DNA of 64,000 nt. Origin: Candidatus Anaerobiospirillum pullicola. GTDB taxonomy: Bacteria > Pseudomonadota > Gammaproteobacteria > Enterobacterales > Succinivibrionaceae. The stretch covers positions 1-64,000 of the forward strand of contig JAHLFE010000044.1 of the NCBI GenBank assembly GCA_018884035.1. The letters are read 5' to 3'. Below, one piece after another: positions 50,913 through 60,827 of this stretch (positions within the stretch are counted from its first letter, which is position 1; every line of letters begins with the position of its first letter). The notes under the pieces were generated by a model, which was not told where the DNA came from, did not search any database, and saw nothing but the letters and a program-made list of their open reading frames with translations. The position numbers were made by a program, and so were the translations under genes.

Positions 50913-51935
50913 TTGCGGCGCTATACTCTACCTGCTCGTTATGGTCAGCCCTGCTTTTGGGGCGAGGAGTGTTTTCTGAAGACGATTTTGCAGCAAGCCC
51001 GTTCGGCCCTGACCCGCAGTAAGGACACAGCGGCAGAAAAAGAGGCGCCATCACCGGATAGCGCCAAGTACCAGAGTGCTGCCGCAGCAGCCACGCCAAG
51101 TGCTGGCAGTGCGCAGCAAGCCACTGCGCGCTTAAATGCGCTGTTAGGAGCGGCTGACAGAGCTGCGCTGCAGGCGCAAACACCAGAGCAGACCGAGCTG
51201 GTTGGGTTGCCACCACAAACTACGGTAGAAGTCGTGGCGTCCTCGGAGCTTATTGAGGGCAAAACAGTTACAGAGAGCGTAACAGCTGATTCTCAGGAGC
51301 TCTTGGCTGCTGCTGCTGCGGCGTTGGCTGCTACCACTGCTACTGATACCTCGGAGACAGTCACTACTACTACTACTACTACTGCTACTACTACTACTAC
51401 CGCCACCAACACCATCCAACAGTTCTACCCCGTGGTAGTCAGCACACCTGCTGAGCTGGCCGCTGCACATAAAGCTGGTGCTAAAAAGATCCTCGTGAAA
51501 GGCGAGCTCGCCTCAAAGTTAGAAACGGCCTTTGGTGGCTTACGCTCCTTAAGTAGTGCGTCCTTGAATGCCTTAGCGCTGGTGCTCAGTGGGGCGGCGC
51601 TACTGGCACCGTTTACTGGTGGGGTCTCTTTAGGAGCTGCCGGTACCGTAATGGGAACCTTAGGAGCGGCGCTTACGGCTACAGCGATTGCGGCGATTTC
51701 TGCGATTGGCCTGTCACTGGTGGTAGCTGTCTTTAAAGGCTACGACGAGATTAAGCTGGCCGGTGGTGGTGTGGAGTTACGCCTCAAAAAGCATGTGCCC
51801 AAGGCGGAAAAGCAGGCTACGGAGATGGAGGCAGCTGCTCCTGTTACTGTGGCTGATACTGAGGTGAAAACAGATGCTGCGGCTAAAGCTGAGGATAAGG
51901 CTCACGAGCTTAAACCGTCAGAAGCAAAGCCGTAA
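50913..51935 (+). CDS. Hypothetical membrane protein with poly-Thr region
   Basis: Open frame with poly-T linker, AAAHKAGAKKILVKGELASKL, glycine/alanine-rich hydrophobic segments and KGYDEIKLAGGGVELRLKKH. Start codon uncertain. Confidence 0.5.
   Translation: MRRYTLPARYGQPCFWGEECFLKTILQQARSALTRSKDTAAEKEAPSPDSAKYQSAAAAATPSAGSAQQATARLNALLGAADRAALQAQTPEQTELVGLPPQTTVEVVASSELIEGKTVTESVTADSQELLAAAAAALAATTATDTSETVTTTTTTTATTTTTATNTIQQFYPVVVSTPAELAAAHKAGAKKILVKGELASKLETAFGGLRSLSSASLNALALVLSGAALLAPFTGGVSLGAAGTVMGTLGAALTATAIAAISAIGLSLVVAVFKGYDEIKLAGGGVELRLKKHVPKAEKQATEMEAAAPVTVADTEVKTDAAAKAEDKAHELKPSEAKP
51361..51402 (+). repeat. (ACT)n triplet microsatellite
   Basis: actactactactactactactgctactactactactaccgcc, encoding TTTTTTATTTTTA. 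Confidence 0.95.
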
Positions 51936-52120
51936 GGACACAGCGCACTATGCAATTTAATGCAAGATCTCAGAGCCGAAGCTTAAGCACAGCCATGCGC
52001 TAGGCGCAGCAAGCCACGCAAGACTTCAGGGACAGATCTGCTGCTGTAAGGGTAAAGCTGGAGGAGGAAAGAGGGAAAAAGCAGGTAGGGAAAAGAATAG
52101 GCAGCAGAAGAAGAGGAAGA

Positions 52121-52152
52121 ATAATAATAATAAGAAGAAGAAGAAGAAGAAG
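52121..52152. repeat. (ATA)n(AGA)n triplet microsatellite, intergenic
   Basis: ataataataataagaagaagaagaagaagaag. Confidence 0.95.
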
Positions 52153-52235
52153 CGGGAAAGCGCGCCTGCACCGAGCAAAGCTTGGCGGCGCGCGGGAGCC
52201 ACAGGGCGGTGTGCACCGCCCCGCAAAAGACAAGA

Positions 52236-53507
52236 CTATAAGCCTACTTGCATCTCAGCATTGGTCTGAGTGTCTTTTAAGACTTCGTCGATGTCCTCAC
52301 CTGCTAAGACGCGTTGCAGCGCCTCAGAGACCACGCTCTCAATAGCGTAGGTGTGTGGGCCATAGTTTAAGGCTGGAACCTGCGTGTTCCAACGGGCAAA
52401 GTCAGCGTAGATCTTTTGGTCACCAAAGAACGCATTAGCCACGTTGTAGTTGGAGATCTTGGTAGTGTCCTTTAAGGAGTTAACCAAGGAGATCTTGGTG
52501 ACCAGCTCGTTTAACAGCTGCTCATCGGTAGCAAAAGTCTCATTTAAGAAGTCGACCGCGACGTCAGCATTCTTAGAGTAGTTGTTGACGTACCACTGCG
52601 AGCCACCTAAGTTCGAGTAGTGGGTGCTCTCTTTTACCGTAGAGAGCTTTGGAATAGGGGCAATACGCCAATTGCCGCTGTTCTCAGTGTTCGCTTCAAC
52701 CGATGGGGTAACCCAGCAGCCTTGCACCACAGTTGCGACCAGACCTTGCTGGAAGCTAGCGAGCATCTGCGTCCAGCCATTGTAGTAGGTCACTAAGTCT
52801 TCATCCTGCATCTTCTTTAAGATCAGCATGGCCTCTTTTAAGGCTGGGTTGTCAGCAATGGTCACCTTGGTGGCATCGTTGTTGGTGTACCACATGCCCG
52901 CAGATTGCATCATGACACGGATGATACCTAAGTCGCTTGGGTCATAGCCAAAGAGGTAAACGCCAGTGGTCTCTTTGACCTTTTTACCCATCTCGATGAA
53001 CTGATCCCAAGTGATGTCTTGGAAGTCATCTAAGGTGTAACCAGCCTTTTCAAATAAATCCTTACGCAGGAAGGTGGCAGTAACACCAGAATCAAAAGGT
53101 ACACCGTAGACCTTACCAGAGGTGTCAGAGGAGGCCTTGACCTTGTAATCGACAAAGCGCGAGGTATCGATAGTGGAGCCGATTTCCTTTAAGAAATCAG
53201 GGTAGCCGATGAGGAAGTTTTGGATGCGGTTGTCCTCGATGAGTACCACATCAGGCAGAGAGCGCACATTATTGGCGCCTAAAGCTGCATTTAAGCGTTG
53301 TACGATATCGGCTTGAGCGATGGACTCGACTTTAACGGTCACACCTGGGTGGCGGGCTTGATAGCGCTGCGCAGCCATTTTGGCGGCAGGCACATTGAAG
53401 TGATCATCCCAGCACCAGACTTTAAGTTCGGTTTCAGCGGAGGCAGCGGCGGAGCCGAATAACAGCGCACTGCCAACTAAGGCAGCTAAAGTAGCTTTAA
53501 GCTTCAA
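52236..53507 (-). CDS. ABC transporter extracellular solute-binding protein (family 1, sugar type)
   Basis: Signal peptide; ELKVWCWDDHFNVPAAKMAAQRYQARHPGVTVKVESI; FQQGLVATVVQGCWVTPSVEANTENSGNWRIAPIPK. No permease or ATPase gene nearby. Confidence 0.88.
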   Translation of the reverse strand: MKLKATLAALVGSALLFGSAAASAETELKVWCWDDHFNVPAAKMAAQRYQARHPGVTVKVESIAQADIVQRLNAALGANNVRSLPDVVLIEDNRIQNFLIGYPDFLKEIGSTIDTSRFVDYKVKASSDTSGKVYGVPFDSGVTATFLRKDLFEKAGYTLDDFQDITWDQFIEMGKKVKETTGVYLFGYDPSDLGIIRVMMQSAGMWYTNNDATKVTIADNPALKEAMLILKKMQDEDLVTYYNGWTQMLASFQQGLVATVVQGCWVTPSVEANTENSGNWRIAPIPKLSTVKESTHYSNLGGSQWYVNNYSKNADVAVDFLNETFATDEQLLNELVTKISLVNSLKDTTKISNYNVANAFFGDQKIYADFARWNTQVPALNYGPHTYAIESVVSEALQRVLAGEDIDEVLKDTQTNAEMQVGL

Positions 53508-53905
53508 TTGTCGATCCCTCTATATTGGCCACGATCGCGCCATCAAGGAGTTAGAGCCTCTTTCATAGGGGGCGGCAAGCGCGTTATTGGCCAGAGACAA
53601 GAGCTAAGAAAGCTCCTATTGCCTATACCTACACAGAGTGCGCGGGCAAGTAGGTGCAGCTCTCGTTATTTATGGTAAAAGCAGCGCAGTGCAGTGCAGT
53701 GCAGCAGAGCAAAGCCAGCACAGCTGCGACGATCATGGTGGCAGAAGCAAGGAATATTCTCACTTTGCTTGCTCATCTTAACAAAAGCAAGAGCCTAAGC
53801 CGCACGAAGATAGAGAATTGCGACAATGGTTGCATTTTGCCAATTGCGGCGGCAGAGAATGGTGCAAACGTTTACATTTGTACCACTAAAGAAGGGTGGA
53901 GTCTG

Positions 53906-54562
53906 TTACTTGTCCTCAGGCTTGAGCGGGACTAAACCAAAGTTCTGGAACATGAGGGAGAAGTAGTCACGCTTGAGCTTTTGGCTCTGGCTTGCGTACT
54001 TGCTCTTAGCTTCAGCAGGGGCAATAGAGGCCATCTTAGGTAGCGCTACTTGCTGGAGGTCTGATACAAAGCGAGTGTCCTCGAGCGTTTTGAGGCAAGC
54101 CTCCAGCGCCTCGTAGCTCATACGCGACAGCATTTTATGCAAGCCCTCGAGAGAGGGAGTACGGGCTTTGATGGGGTCAGCTTTGTCGACAGGTAACTTG
54201 GGGAGTGCCGCGTGGATAAAGGTAGCGATGTCCTGCCAGATGGTAATAGCAGAGCGATATGAGCTGGCACCGCACGCGACACAGAGAGTGAAGGCGACAA
54301 AGAGCTCGATGATAGGGTAAGTGGTCTTGCGGTGAAAGCGGATGGTTACCCACTCTACGTCCAGCTCATAGAGTCTTTGGGTAAGAGCGGTGGTCTTGGC
54401 TACAGTGGCTGTAAAGTTCTGCGTTAGCGCTTTTTTGGCCCTGTAGGCAGCATCCTGACGCTCTTTGAGGCGGCTCATGATAATACTCGGTGCTTGCTGC
54501 GCTTGAAATTTGGCTGGGGCAGCATTGTGCGGCGCGGGGCTGTTGTGGCTTGGCGTGGACAT
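53906..54562 (-). CDS. Stand-alone DDE_Tnp_1-associated (ISAs1-type N-terminal) domain protein
   Basis: RFHRKTTYPIIELFVAFTLCVACGASSYRSAITIWQDIATFIHAALPKLP....PSLEGLHKMLSRMSYEALEACLKTL resembles the ISAs1 pattern; no DDE catalytic domain follows. Confidence 0.6.
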   Translation of the reverse strand: MSTPSHNSPAPHNAAPAKFQAQQAPSIIMSRLKERQDAAYRAKKALTQNFTATVAKTTALTQRLYELDVEWVTIRFHRKTTYPIIELFVAFTLCVACGASSYRSAITIWQDIATFIHAALPKLPVDKADPIKARTPSLEGLHKMLSRMSYEALEACLKTLEDTRFVSDLQQVALPKMASIAPAEAKSKYASQSQKLKRDYFSLMFQNFGLVPLKPEDK

Positions 54563-54762
54563 GACAAGGAGCTTAGTGTGGACTCAGCGGAAAAGCTGAG
54601 GGGAGGTCTCATTTGGTGCTGCGCCCTGCTGTAGAGCTGTAGAGATGGTTAGAGCGTAGGTGATAGATGGAAAGGGAGTGTCACCGCATGCAGCTTAGTG
54701 AGGGGGCGGTTCTGAGGTGATTGCTCTCATCAGTGTGGAGCGCGCTTTTATCTCAGCTCAGC

Positions 54763-55365
54763 TTAAGCTTGGGCTTGAGGCACCAGTAAGGCTTCTAAGC
54801 CACGGATAAAGATGTGAATAATGGTGGTGTGCACTTCCTGAATGCGGTCAGCATATCCCATGTGTGGTACCACAATAGGCACATCGCAGAGGTTATCGTG
54901 CTTTAACTTACCGCCATCTTTGCCTAAGAGGCAGATGGTCTTCATGCCCTTGTCTTTACTGGCGCGGCAGGCTTCGATGATATTGCGCGAGTTACCCGAG
55001 GTGGAAATGCCTAAGAAGACATCGCCCTTGGCGCCTACGCCCTCGATAAAGCGCGAGAAGATGTAGTCAAAGCCGTAGTCATTGCCGACGCAGGTGAGGT
55101 GGCTCGGATCGCAGATAGCGATGGCAGCTAAGGCGGGACGGTCATCACGGTAGCGGCCGGAGAGCTCTTCGGCAAAGTGGAGGGCGTCGCACATGCTGCC
55201 ACCGTTACCAGCACTAATGACTTTGCCACCAGCGCGCATGCTGTCTGCCATGATGGCGATGGCTTCTTCGATAAGTTCTTTGGTGCGTGGTGCAGCGATA
55301 AAGGCATCAAAGGTCTGACGGGACTCTTGCAAGTCGGCCATTACATCAAAAGGAAGCAGGGCCAT
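54763..55365 (-). CDS. gmhA: Phosphoheptose isomerase
   Basis: GGKVISAGNGGSMCDALHFAEELSGRYRDDRPALAAIAI; GISTSGNSRNIIEA; MGYADRIQEVHTTIIHIFI. Confidence 0.93.
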   Translation of the reverse strand: MALLPFDVMADLQESRQTFDAFIAAPRTKELIEEAIAIMADSMRAGGKVISAGNGGSMCDALHFAEELSGRYRDDRPALAAIAICDPSHLTCVGNDYGFDYIFSRFIEGVGAKGDVFLGISTSGNSRNIIEACRASKDKGMKTICLLGKDGGKLKHDNLCDVPIVVPHMGYADRIQEVHTTIIHIFIRGLEALLVPQAQA

Positions 55366-55607
55366 GGAGACTCCTTAAGCTGAGTGAGAACAGATAGGGG
55401 AGTGTGTGCGGAGTGGTTACGGTGTGGTTGGGAATGGTGTGGTGGCAGTGGCAGCAAGTGCGGGCTGGGGAAGCTACAGGTTTGGCCAAAGGACAAGGTT
55501 TTGCGATGCGCCATACCACCAAAGAACTGACTTCCTTTGGCCAGTGTCCTTTGCCCTTTGCCTTTTACCATGTACCCTTTACCCTTTTGGGCGCTGAGAG
55601 AGTCCGC

Positions 55608-56543
55608 TTACTCCTGTTTATTGCGGCCTAAGACGCGATCTTCCCACACCTTATGGGCATGCTTGTGCTCATCTAAGGTGAGGTCTAAAGCAGCACACTC
55701 CTCACGGTTTAATAAGCGGTAGCTCTGCTCAAAAAGCTGTGCTTGCAGGCGCTTTTTAAAGTCGCCCTTACTTTCTTCAGGGCCCTTTTGCAGCATCGGG
55801 AAGTAGAAGTTTGCGCCCCACATGCTGCCAGCAAAAGGCTGGTCGTTTTCGCTGCCAATCTGCTGCGTCTGGCCTAAAGACACCATGTTATACACATGCT
55901 CGGCATGGCGCTCCGGCTCTACGCGCATCAGCGGTAGGCACATGCCTGGCTGACGCTGCCAGCGTCTGGTCTCGGTGGTGGTAGTGTCGACCTTAAGATC
56001 AAAGTCACGCTGGCCACCGGTCATAGCCAGATAGACTTCCGCTAGTAAGCGCGCGTCGAGTAAAGCACCGTGTTGCACACGATGTTTATTGTTGATACCA
56101 AAGAGGTTACAGAGGTTATCGAGGTTAACTTGGTGGCCTGGGTGTAACTTTAAGGCCACGCCAATGGTATCCGTGACCTTGGCCATGTCAGCGACATGCT
56201 CATTAAGGCCCATGCGGTCAAATTCCATGTCGAGGAAGGAAACGTCGAATTTGGCGTTGTGGATGAGCAGCTCGCTGCCACGGATAAAGTCAATAAATTC
56301 AGCGGCGATTTGCGGGAAGGTTGGGCAATCACGCAGTTGTGCCCATGTCATACCGTGCACACGGGTCGCTTCTTCGTCGATTTCGCGCTGTGGGTTGAGG
56401 TAGATATGCAGTTCGCGTGAGGTTATTTTGCGGTCGATGATTTCCACGCAGCCGATTTCGATGATACGGTGATCGCCTGGGGTACCATCATCAGTTTTAC
56501 CGGTGGTTTCGGTGTCCAGAGCAATTTGACGCAGACTAGGCAT
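55608..56543 (-). CDS. dnaQ: DNA polymerase III epsilon subunit
   Basis: RQIALDTETTGKT..HRIIEIGCVEI; LLIHNAKFDVSFLDMEF; QHGALLDARLLAEVYLAMTGGQ. Start set at ATG 56543. Confidence 0.95.
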   Translation of the reverse strand: MPSLRQIALDTETTGKTDDGTPGDHRIIEIGCVEIIDRKITSRELHIYLNPQREIDEEATRVHGMTWAQLRDCPTFPQIAAEFIDFIRGSELLIHNAKFDVSFLDMEFDRMGLNEHVADMAKVTDTIGVALKLHPGHQVNLDNLCNLFGINNKHRVQHGALLDARLLAEVYLAMTGGQRDFDLKVDTTTTETRRWQRQPGMCLPLMRVEPERHAEHVYNMVSLGQTQQIGSENDQPFAGSMWGANFYFPMLQKGPEESKGDFKKRLQAQLFEQSYRLLNREECAALDLTLDEHKHAHKVWEDRVLGRNKQE

Positions 56544-57114
56544 GGGGGCCGCCCTCACAAAAGAAAAGTCTGGGGAGAATTTTACCGCATTCTGGTTCTA
56601 CTCAGAGTTTGGTGGCGACTACAACGTAGCCACACAACAAAAGGCTCAACAAAAGGAGTGATAGAGCTGGGCGCACATGTTAATACTCTCGCTGGAGCAT
56701 AGTGTGTGTAAGAGTAGTAACAGCTGCTGCTCCTAAGATTCCTAACTCCGCACATTATTGGGCAGAGGCGCTTAGTGCGATGGTAGCACTGTGTTAGTAC
56801 TCACCTTGTGATTGCAGCCTATAAATAGGCTGTTTTCGCCAGCAACAGCATCGAGCTATGCTCTAGTTGAGGTCACTCTGGAGTGGCCTTTTACTGGCAC
56901 AGAGTGCAGCTCCATGCTCTTTGCCTGGTTTGCCGATAAATAAGCGCTTTTTGCTGGTACCATAGAGTATGTTACGGTATACAACTAATAGGGTAGTGAT
57001 AGATAGTCGCAACAGACAACTATCTTCATGCGTATATAGCTTATATAAGCCGTTTATCGCGGACTTGTATGACAACTACCCTGCTTTTTTCTGTCTTGGT
57101 AATGGCCTTTTTGC

Positions 57115-57400
57115 TATAATAGAGGCTGTCAAAAGGGGGAAATTAGCCCTCTACCGGCCCGCACGGTGAGTACGATTTTTTGTTCAGTGAGACAGCCGCA
57201 CCCAGCGGGGTACAGACTGCGCTTAGCGCGGTGTGACAGGGTGGAGTCATAAGGGGCCAGCGTTAGCTGGTCTGCATGCTGCGGCAGTAATGCTGTGGCT
57301 CTGCGGTCAAAGCCAACCAGCTTTTAGGGTAATACGCGTAAGCGTGATACTCTGAGCCGTTTTCCGCAAGGATAAGCAGACTCGCAAAGGAGGGAAGGCG
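57115..57400 (+). ncRNA. Candidate structured RNA / rnhA 5' leader
   Basis: TATAAT at 57115-57120, then multiple short stem-loops: ACCGgcccgcaCGGT, CCGCacccaGCGG, GCGCttaGCGC, CCAGCgttaGCTGG, ACGCgtaaGCGT. Confidence 0.4.
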
Positions 57401-57865
57401 ATGAAAGAAGTGCAGATCTTTACTGATGGCTCTTGCTTGCGCAATCCAGGTCCTGGCGGTTATGCCGCTATTCTGAAATATCAGGAGCATGAACTGGAGT
57501 TAAGCCAAGGCTATAGCATGACGACCAACAACCGCATGGAACTCATGGCAGTGATTGCGGCCTTAAGTCGTTTGACTGAGCCTTGTGCCGTCACCTTGAC
57601 GAGTGACAGTATGTACGTCAAGAGCGGCATTAACTCGTGGATTCATACGTGGAAAAGCAACGGTTGGTTAACAGCTGCCAAGCAGCCAGTGAAAAATGAA
57701 GACCTGTGGCGCTTACTAGACTTACTCTGTGCGCGTCATCAGATCAACTGGCGCTGGGTCAAGGGCCACTCTGGACATGCAGAGAATGAGCGCTGCGATA
57801 CCTTAGCACGCAACGCGGCCCAAGGCCTAAGTGGTGAGCTGCTTTTGCAAGATAATCGGTGGTAA
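57401..57865 (+). CDS. rnhA: Ribonuclease HI
   Basis: [60 protein letters not shown]. Divergent from dnaQ. Confidence 0.97.
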   Translation: MKEVQIFTDGSCLRNPGPGGYAAILKYQEHELELSQGYSMTTNNRMELMAVIAALSRLTEPCAVTLTSDSMYVKSGINSWIHTWKSNGWLTAAKQPVKNEDLWRLLDLLCARHQINWRWVKGHSGHAENERCDTLARNAAQGLSGELLLQDNRW

Positions 57866-58736
57866 GTGCGTACAAGAAAGAAGGCGACGCACGATGCCCT
57901 GTGTACTGTCCCGTAGGAAGTACAGACAAGTGAACCCTATACTTGTCGCTACGGTGATCCTTCCCCTAATTACTGCCAAAGGTGCAGGCTTACAAAGAAA
58001 AGAGCTGTCCTCTGGCAACCTCTCGCGCATGAGGCGCGTTTTCTTTCCTAATGCCGCGCAGCAAGGATGTGCGCGGGACTGCCGCCAAGCTTTATGGGTA
58101 AACAACAAACCTAAGGCACTAGCGCGGTAGCGGCTGGGCTTTTGTTTTTGCTGTCGCAAGCTTTACGTGTGGCAACGAGGGGCTTAAGACATTCTTTAGA
58201 CAGGGCACGGCCAAAAAAGTTTCGTCGGCATTTGGCTTTGAGCGTTTTTGTGCACCAAGGCCTGACATAAGCTCTTAGTGCTTATGAAGGTTGCAGTCCG
58301 CGAGGACTTAAAAGCGCAAGCGAACGCCAAAGTACATCCTGACGGTGGAGACGCTGCACCAAGACTCCGTAAGACGGTAAGACACGGCAAAAGCTACTCT
58401 CTTTGGTGTCCCAAGGAAGCTCAAGCTAGAAAAGCCGTCAGGGCGCGTAAGCGCTTGCCTTACAGCAGTGGCTGTTGGGGTAGGGGGTTTTTGGTTTTTT
58501 CCTTTGCTGCAAACGATTACGAAAGCACGCAACTCTGACGCTATCTCTTGCTGTAAGAGCGCAGAGACAAGGACTGGCAGCGTAAGCACATCTCCTCTGA
58601 AGTAGGTGCTCCCATACATAGCTTACATCCCCGCCACCAACAACAGTTGGTGGTACAAGCATCTTTCACCTGATGGTGGGTGCAGGGCAGGGCAGGTGCT
58701 GCGATTGATTGCTGGCCGCAGGCCGTTTGTTGTGGA

Positions 58737-59894
58737 ATGATTAAGAGAACATTTGTAGTTTTTCTCAGTACTTTACTGCTGGTGTTAGGTCTGGTTGGTT
58801 GCTCTAGTGAAAACTCGGGGCAGAAGCTGGCGCTGTCATCGACGGTAACAGCGGCTACGGACGCACAGGATAGTACTGAGGACAGCGTGCAGCAGGTTGA
58901 TACTTTAACCTCTGCGCAAGCTGCCGCAACCACAGAGAGCTCAGAGACCACTGCACAGAATACTGCTGCTGTTGACGGCATGAGTGGCGCTGCTGCCCTT
59001 AACCCAGAGGCACAGGCTCGTCCGCAGAAGCTTAAGGAGTATGGCTCCTTATGGCAGAGCGACTTGTTTGCTGACAGTCGTTTCCAGCTCAACATTAAGC
59101 TTACCCCTTCGGAAAAGAAGGAGGCCAAGATCTTAGCGCGTTCCTTTGAGAGTCATATGGAGCGTGCTAAGCCATTTATGCACTACCTGCTCACGGAGCT
59201 TAAGGCCCGCAACCTCCCAGTGGAGTTAGCTGCTATTCCTCTGGTAGAAAGTGGCTTTGACTTACGTGCGCGTTCGCATGCTGGTGCTCATGGCCCATGG
59301 CAGTTTACCCGTCAGACGGGTAAGAGCTTTGGCTTAGAGGTGAGCTCCAACTACGACGAGTTCTATGACTTTGTCGCCTCGACGCAAGCTTCGCTTGACT
59401 ACTTAACCCACCTGCACAAGGAGCTGAAGCGCTGGGACTTTGCCCTGATTGCTTACAACCAAGGTGAGTTTGGGGTAAAGCGTGTGATTCGTCGTGCTAA
59501 GGCCGCTGGTATTACGGACTTAAGTGTCGACAAGTTAAGCTTTTCGCGCATGGGCCGTCTGTACTTAAAGCGCGTGCGTGCTTATGCTGACATTATGCAT
59601 CACCCAGAGAAGTATGGTGTGGAGCACCCTGAGATTGAAGACCGCGAGGTCTTTAAGCAGGTACAGGTTGCCGGTCGCGTGAACTCGATGAAGAAGGTAG
59701 CAGAGCTGTCAGGTGCTGACTTACAGCTGTTAAAGACCTTAAATGCGGGCTACTTAAGCGACAGGCTGGTGAGCAAGAAGCAGCGTAGCATCTTAGTGCC
59801 AGTGGAGAATGTGGCGGCTTTGGAAAAGGCCTTAGGCATTAGAGCAGAGGTGCCATTTAGTGGCGAGGGCGTGGCAGCATTAGCTACGCGCTAA
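58737..59894 (+). CDS. mltD: Membrane-bound lytic murein transglycosylase D-like lipoprotein
   Basis: Lipobox LVLGLVGC; LPVELAAIPLVESGFDLRARSHAGAHGPWQFTRQTGKSFGL; LIAYNQGEFGVKR. Confidence 0.85.
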   Translation: MIKRTFVVFLSTLLLVLGLVGCSSENSGQKLALSSTVTAATDAQDSTEDSVQQVDTLTSAQAAATTESSETTAQNTAAVDGMSGAAALNPEAQARPQKLKEYGSLWQSDLFADSRFQLNIKLTPSEKKEAKILARSFESHMERAKPFMHYLLTELKARNLPVELAAIPLVESGFDLRARSHAGAHGPWQFTRQTGKSFGLEVSSNYDEFYDFVASTQASLDYLTHLHKELKRWDFALIAYNQGEFGVKRVIRRAKAAGITDLSVDKLSFSRMGRLYLKRVRAYADIMHHPEKYGVEHPEIEDREVFKQVQVAGRVNSMKKVAELSGADLQLLKTLNAGYLSDRLVSKKQRSILVPVENVAALEKALGIRAEVPFSGEGVAALATR

Positions 59895-59962
59895 CGCTCA
59901 AACCTCTAGGCACAAGAGTGCTGTCTGCTAAGCTTCCTGCGCTCAAGCTCTGGTAGAGGACA

Positions 59963-60018
59963 AAAGCATTGCTGGGGCGGTGGCAACACCGCTTGAGCAG
60001 TGCTTTTGTTGTTTTTGG
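59963..60018 (+). terminator. Terminator of mltD
   Basis: AAAGCATTGCTggGGCGGTGgcaacaCCGCttgAGCAGTGCTTTTGTTGTTTTT. Confidence 0.75.
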
Positions 60019-60128
60019 GCGGGATAAAGTGCGCGTATGGTGCGGGAAGTGTGGGCGGGTCTGAGCGCTGATGACCAAGGGACTGACTGCCACGGCGCTG
60101 ACTGCGCTTAGAGCAGGTGGGAACGGCT

Positions 60129-60134
60129 TATAAT
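60129..60134 (+). promoter_or_regulatory. -10 element for the gene at 60165
   Basis: TATAAT 31 nt before ATG 60165. Confidence 0.45.
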
Positions 60135-60164
60135 GGCTGTAAAGCTTTTTGCAGAGGAGGCGGT

Positions 60165-60563
60165 ATGTACAAGCGTGAATTTACCCCTGAGCGCATCGAG
60201 TCCTTAAAGCCTCAGGAGATCTTTGTCTTTGGCTCCAATTTAGGCGGTTATCATGGTGGTGGCGCAGCGGCCATTGCTTTGCGTAAGTTTGGGGCTATCT
60301 GGGGGCAGGGCGTCGGTCTGCAAGGCCAGAGCTACGCCATTCCGACCATGCAGGGTGGTGTTGAGACCATTAAGCCTTATGTTGACGAGTTTATCGCCTT
60401 TGCCACAGAGCATCCGGAGCTTAAGTTTTATGTGACACGTATTGGCTGTGGCATTGCGGGCTTTAGGGATGAGGAGATTGCCCCGCTGTTTGCGGCGGCG
60501 CTGGAGAGGCCGCAGGTGATTTTGCCAGAGAGTTTTGTGCAGCTGCTGGAACAGAACAAGTAA
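60165..60563 (+). CDS. Conserved hypothetical protein (phage-associated / macro-like small protein)
   Basis: EIFVFGSNLGGYHGGGAAAIALRKFGAIWGQGVGLQGQSYAIPTM...FYVTRIGCGIAGFRDEEIAPLF. Confidence 0.75.
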   Translation: MYKREFTPERIESLKPQEIFVFGSNLGGYHGGGAAAIALRKFGAIWGQGVGLQGQSYAIPTMQGGVETIKPYVDEFIAFATEHPELKFYVTRIGCGIAGFRDEEIAPLFAAALERPQVILPESFVQLLEQNK

Positions 60564-60827
60564 GGCGGCCAGTAAAGCCCGCAAGAGCAAGCGCAAGAGC
60601 AAGCATTGTCGGGGCTGCAAAATGCGCAAGGAGCAACAACAGCAAAGAGGAGGGCTCTGCTCGCTGTCTGTAGGTGAGAGCGCATATCTCAAAGGATTGG
60701 CACATATGCATGCCATAACGCTCTCAACCGACCAACCAATCAACTACTCTTGATGTCAGCAGCAGAGCAGAGTAGCATCAGAGTGTACTCCCAAGAGCAC
60801 TCTGGATTCCTTGCCCGTAGTCAGCGT

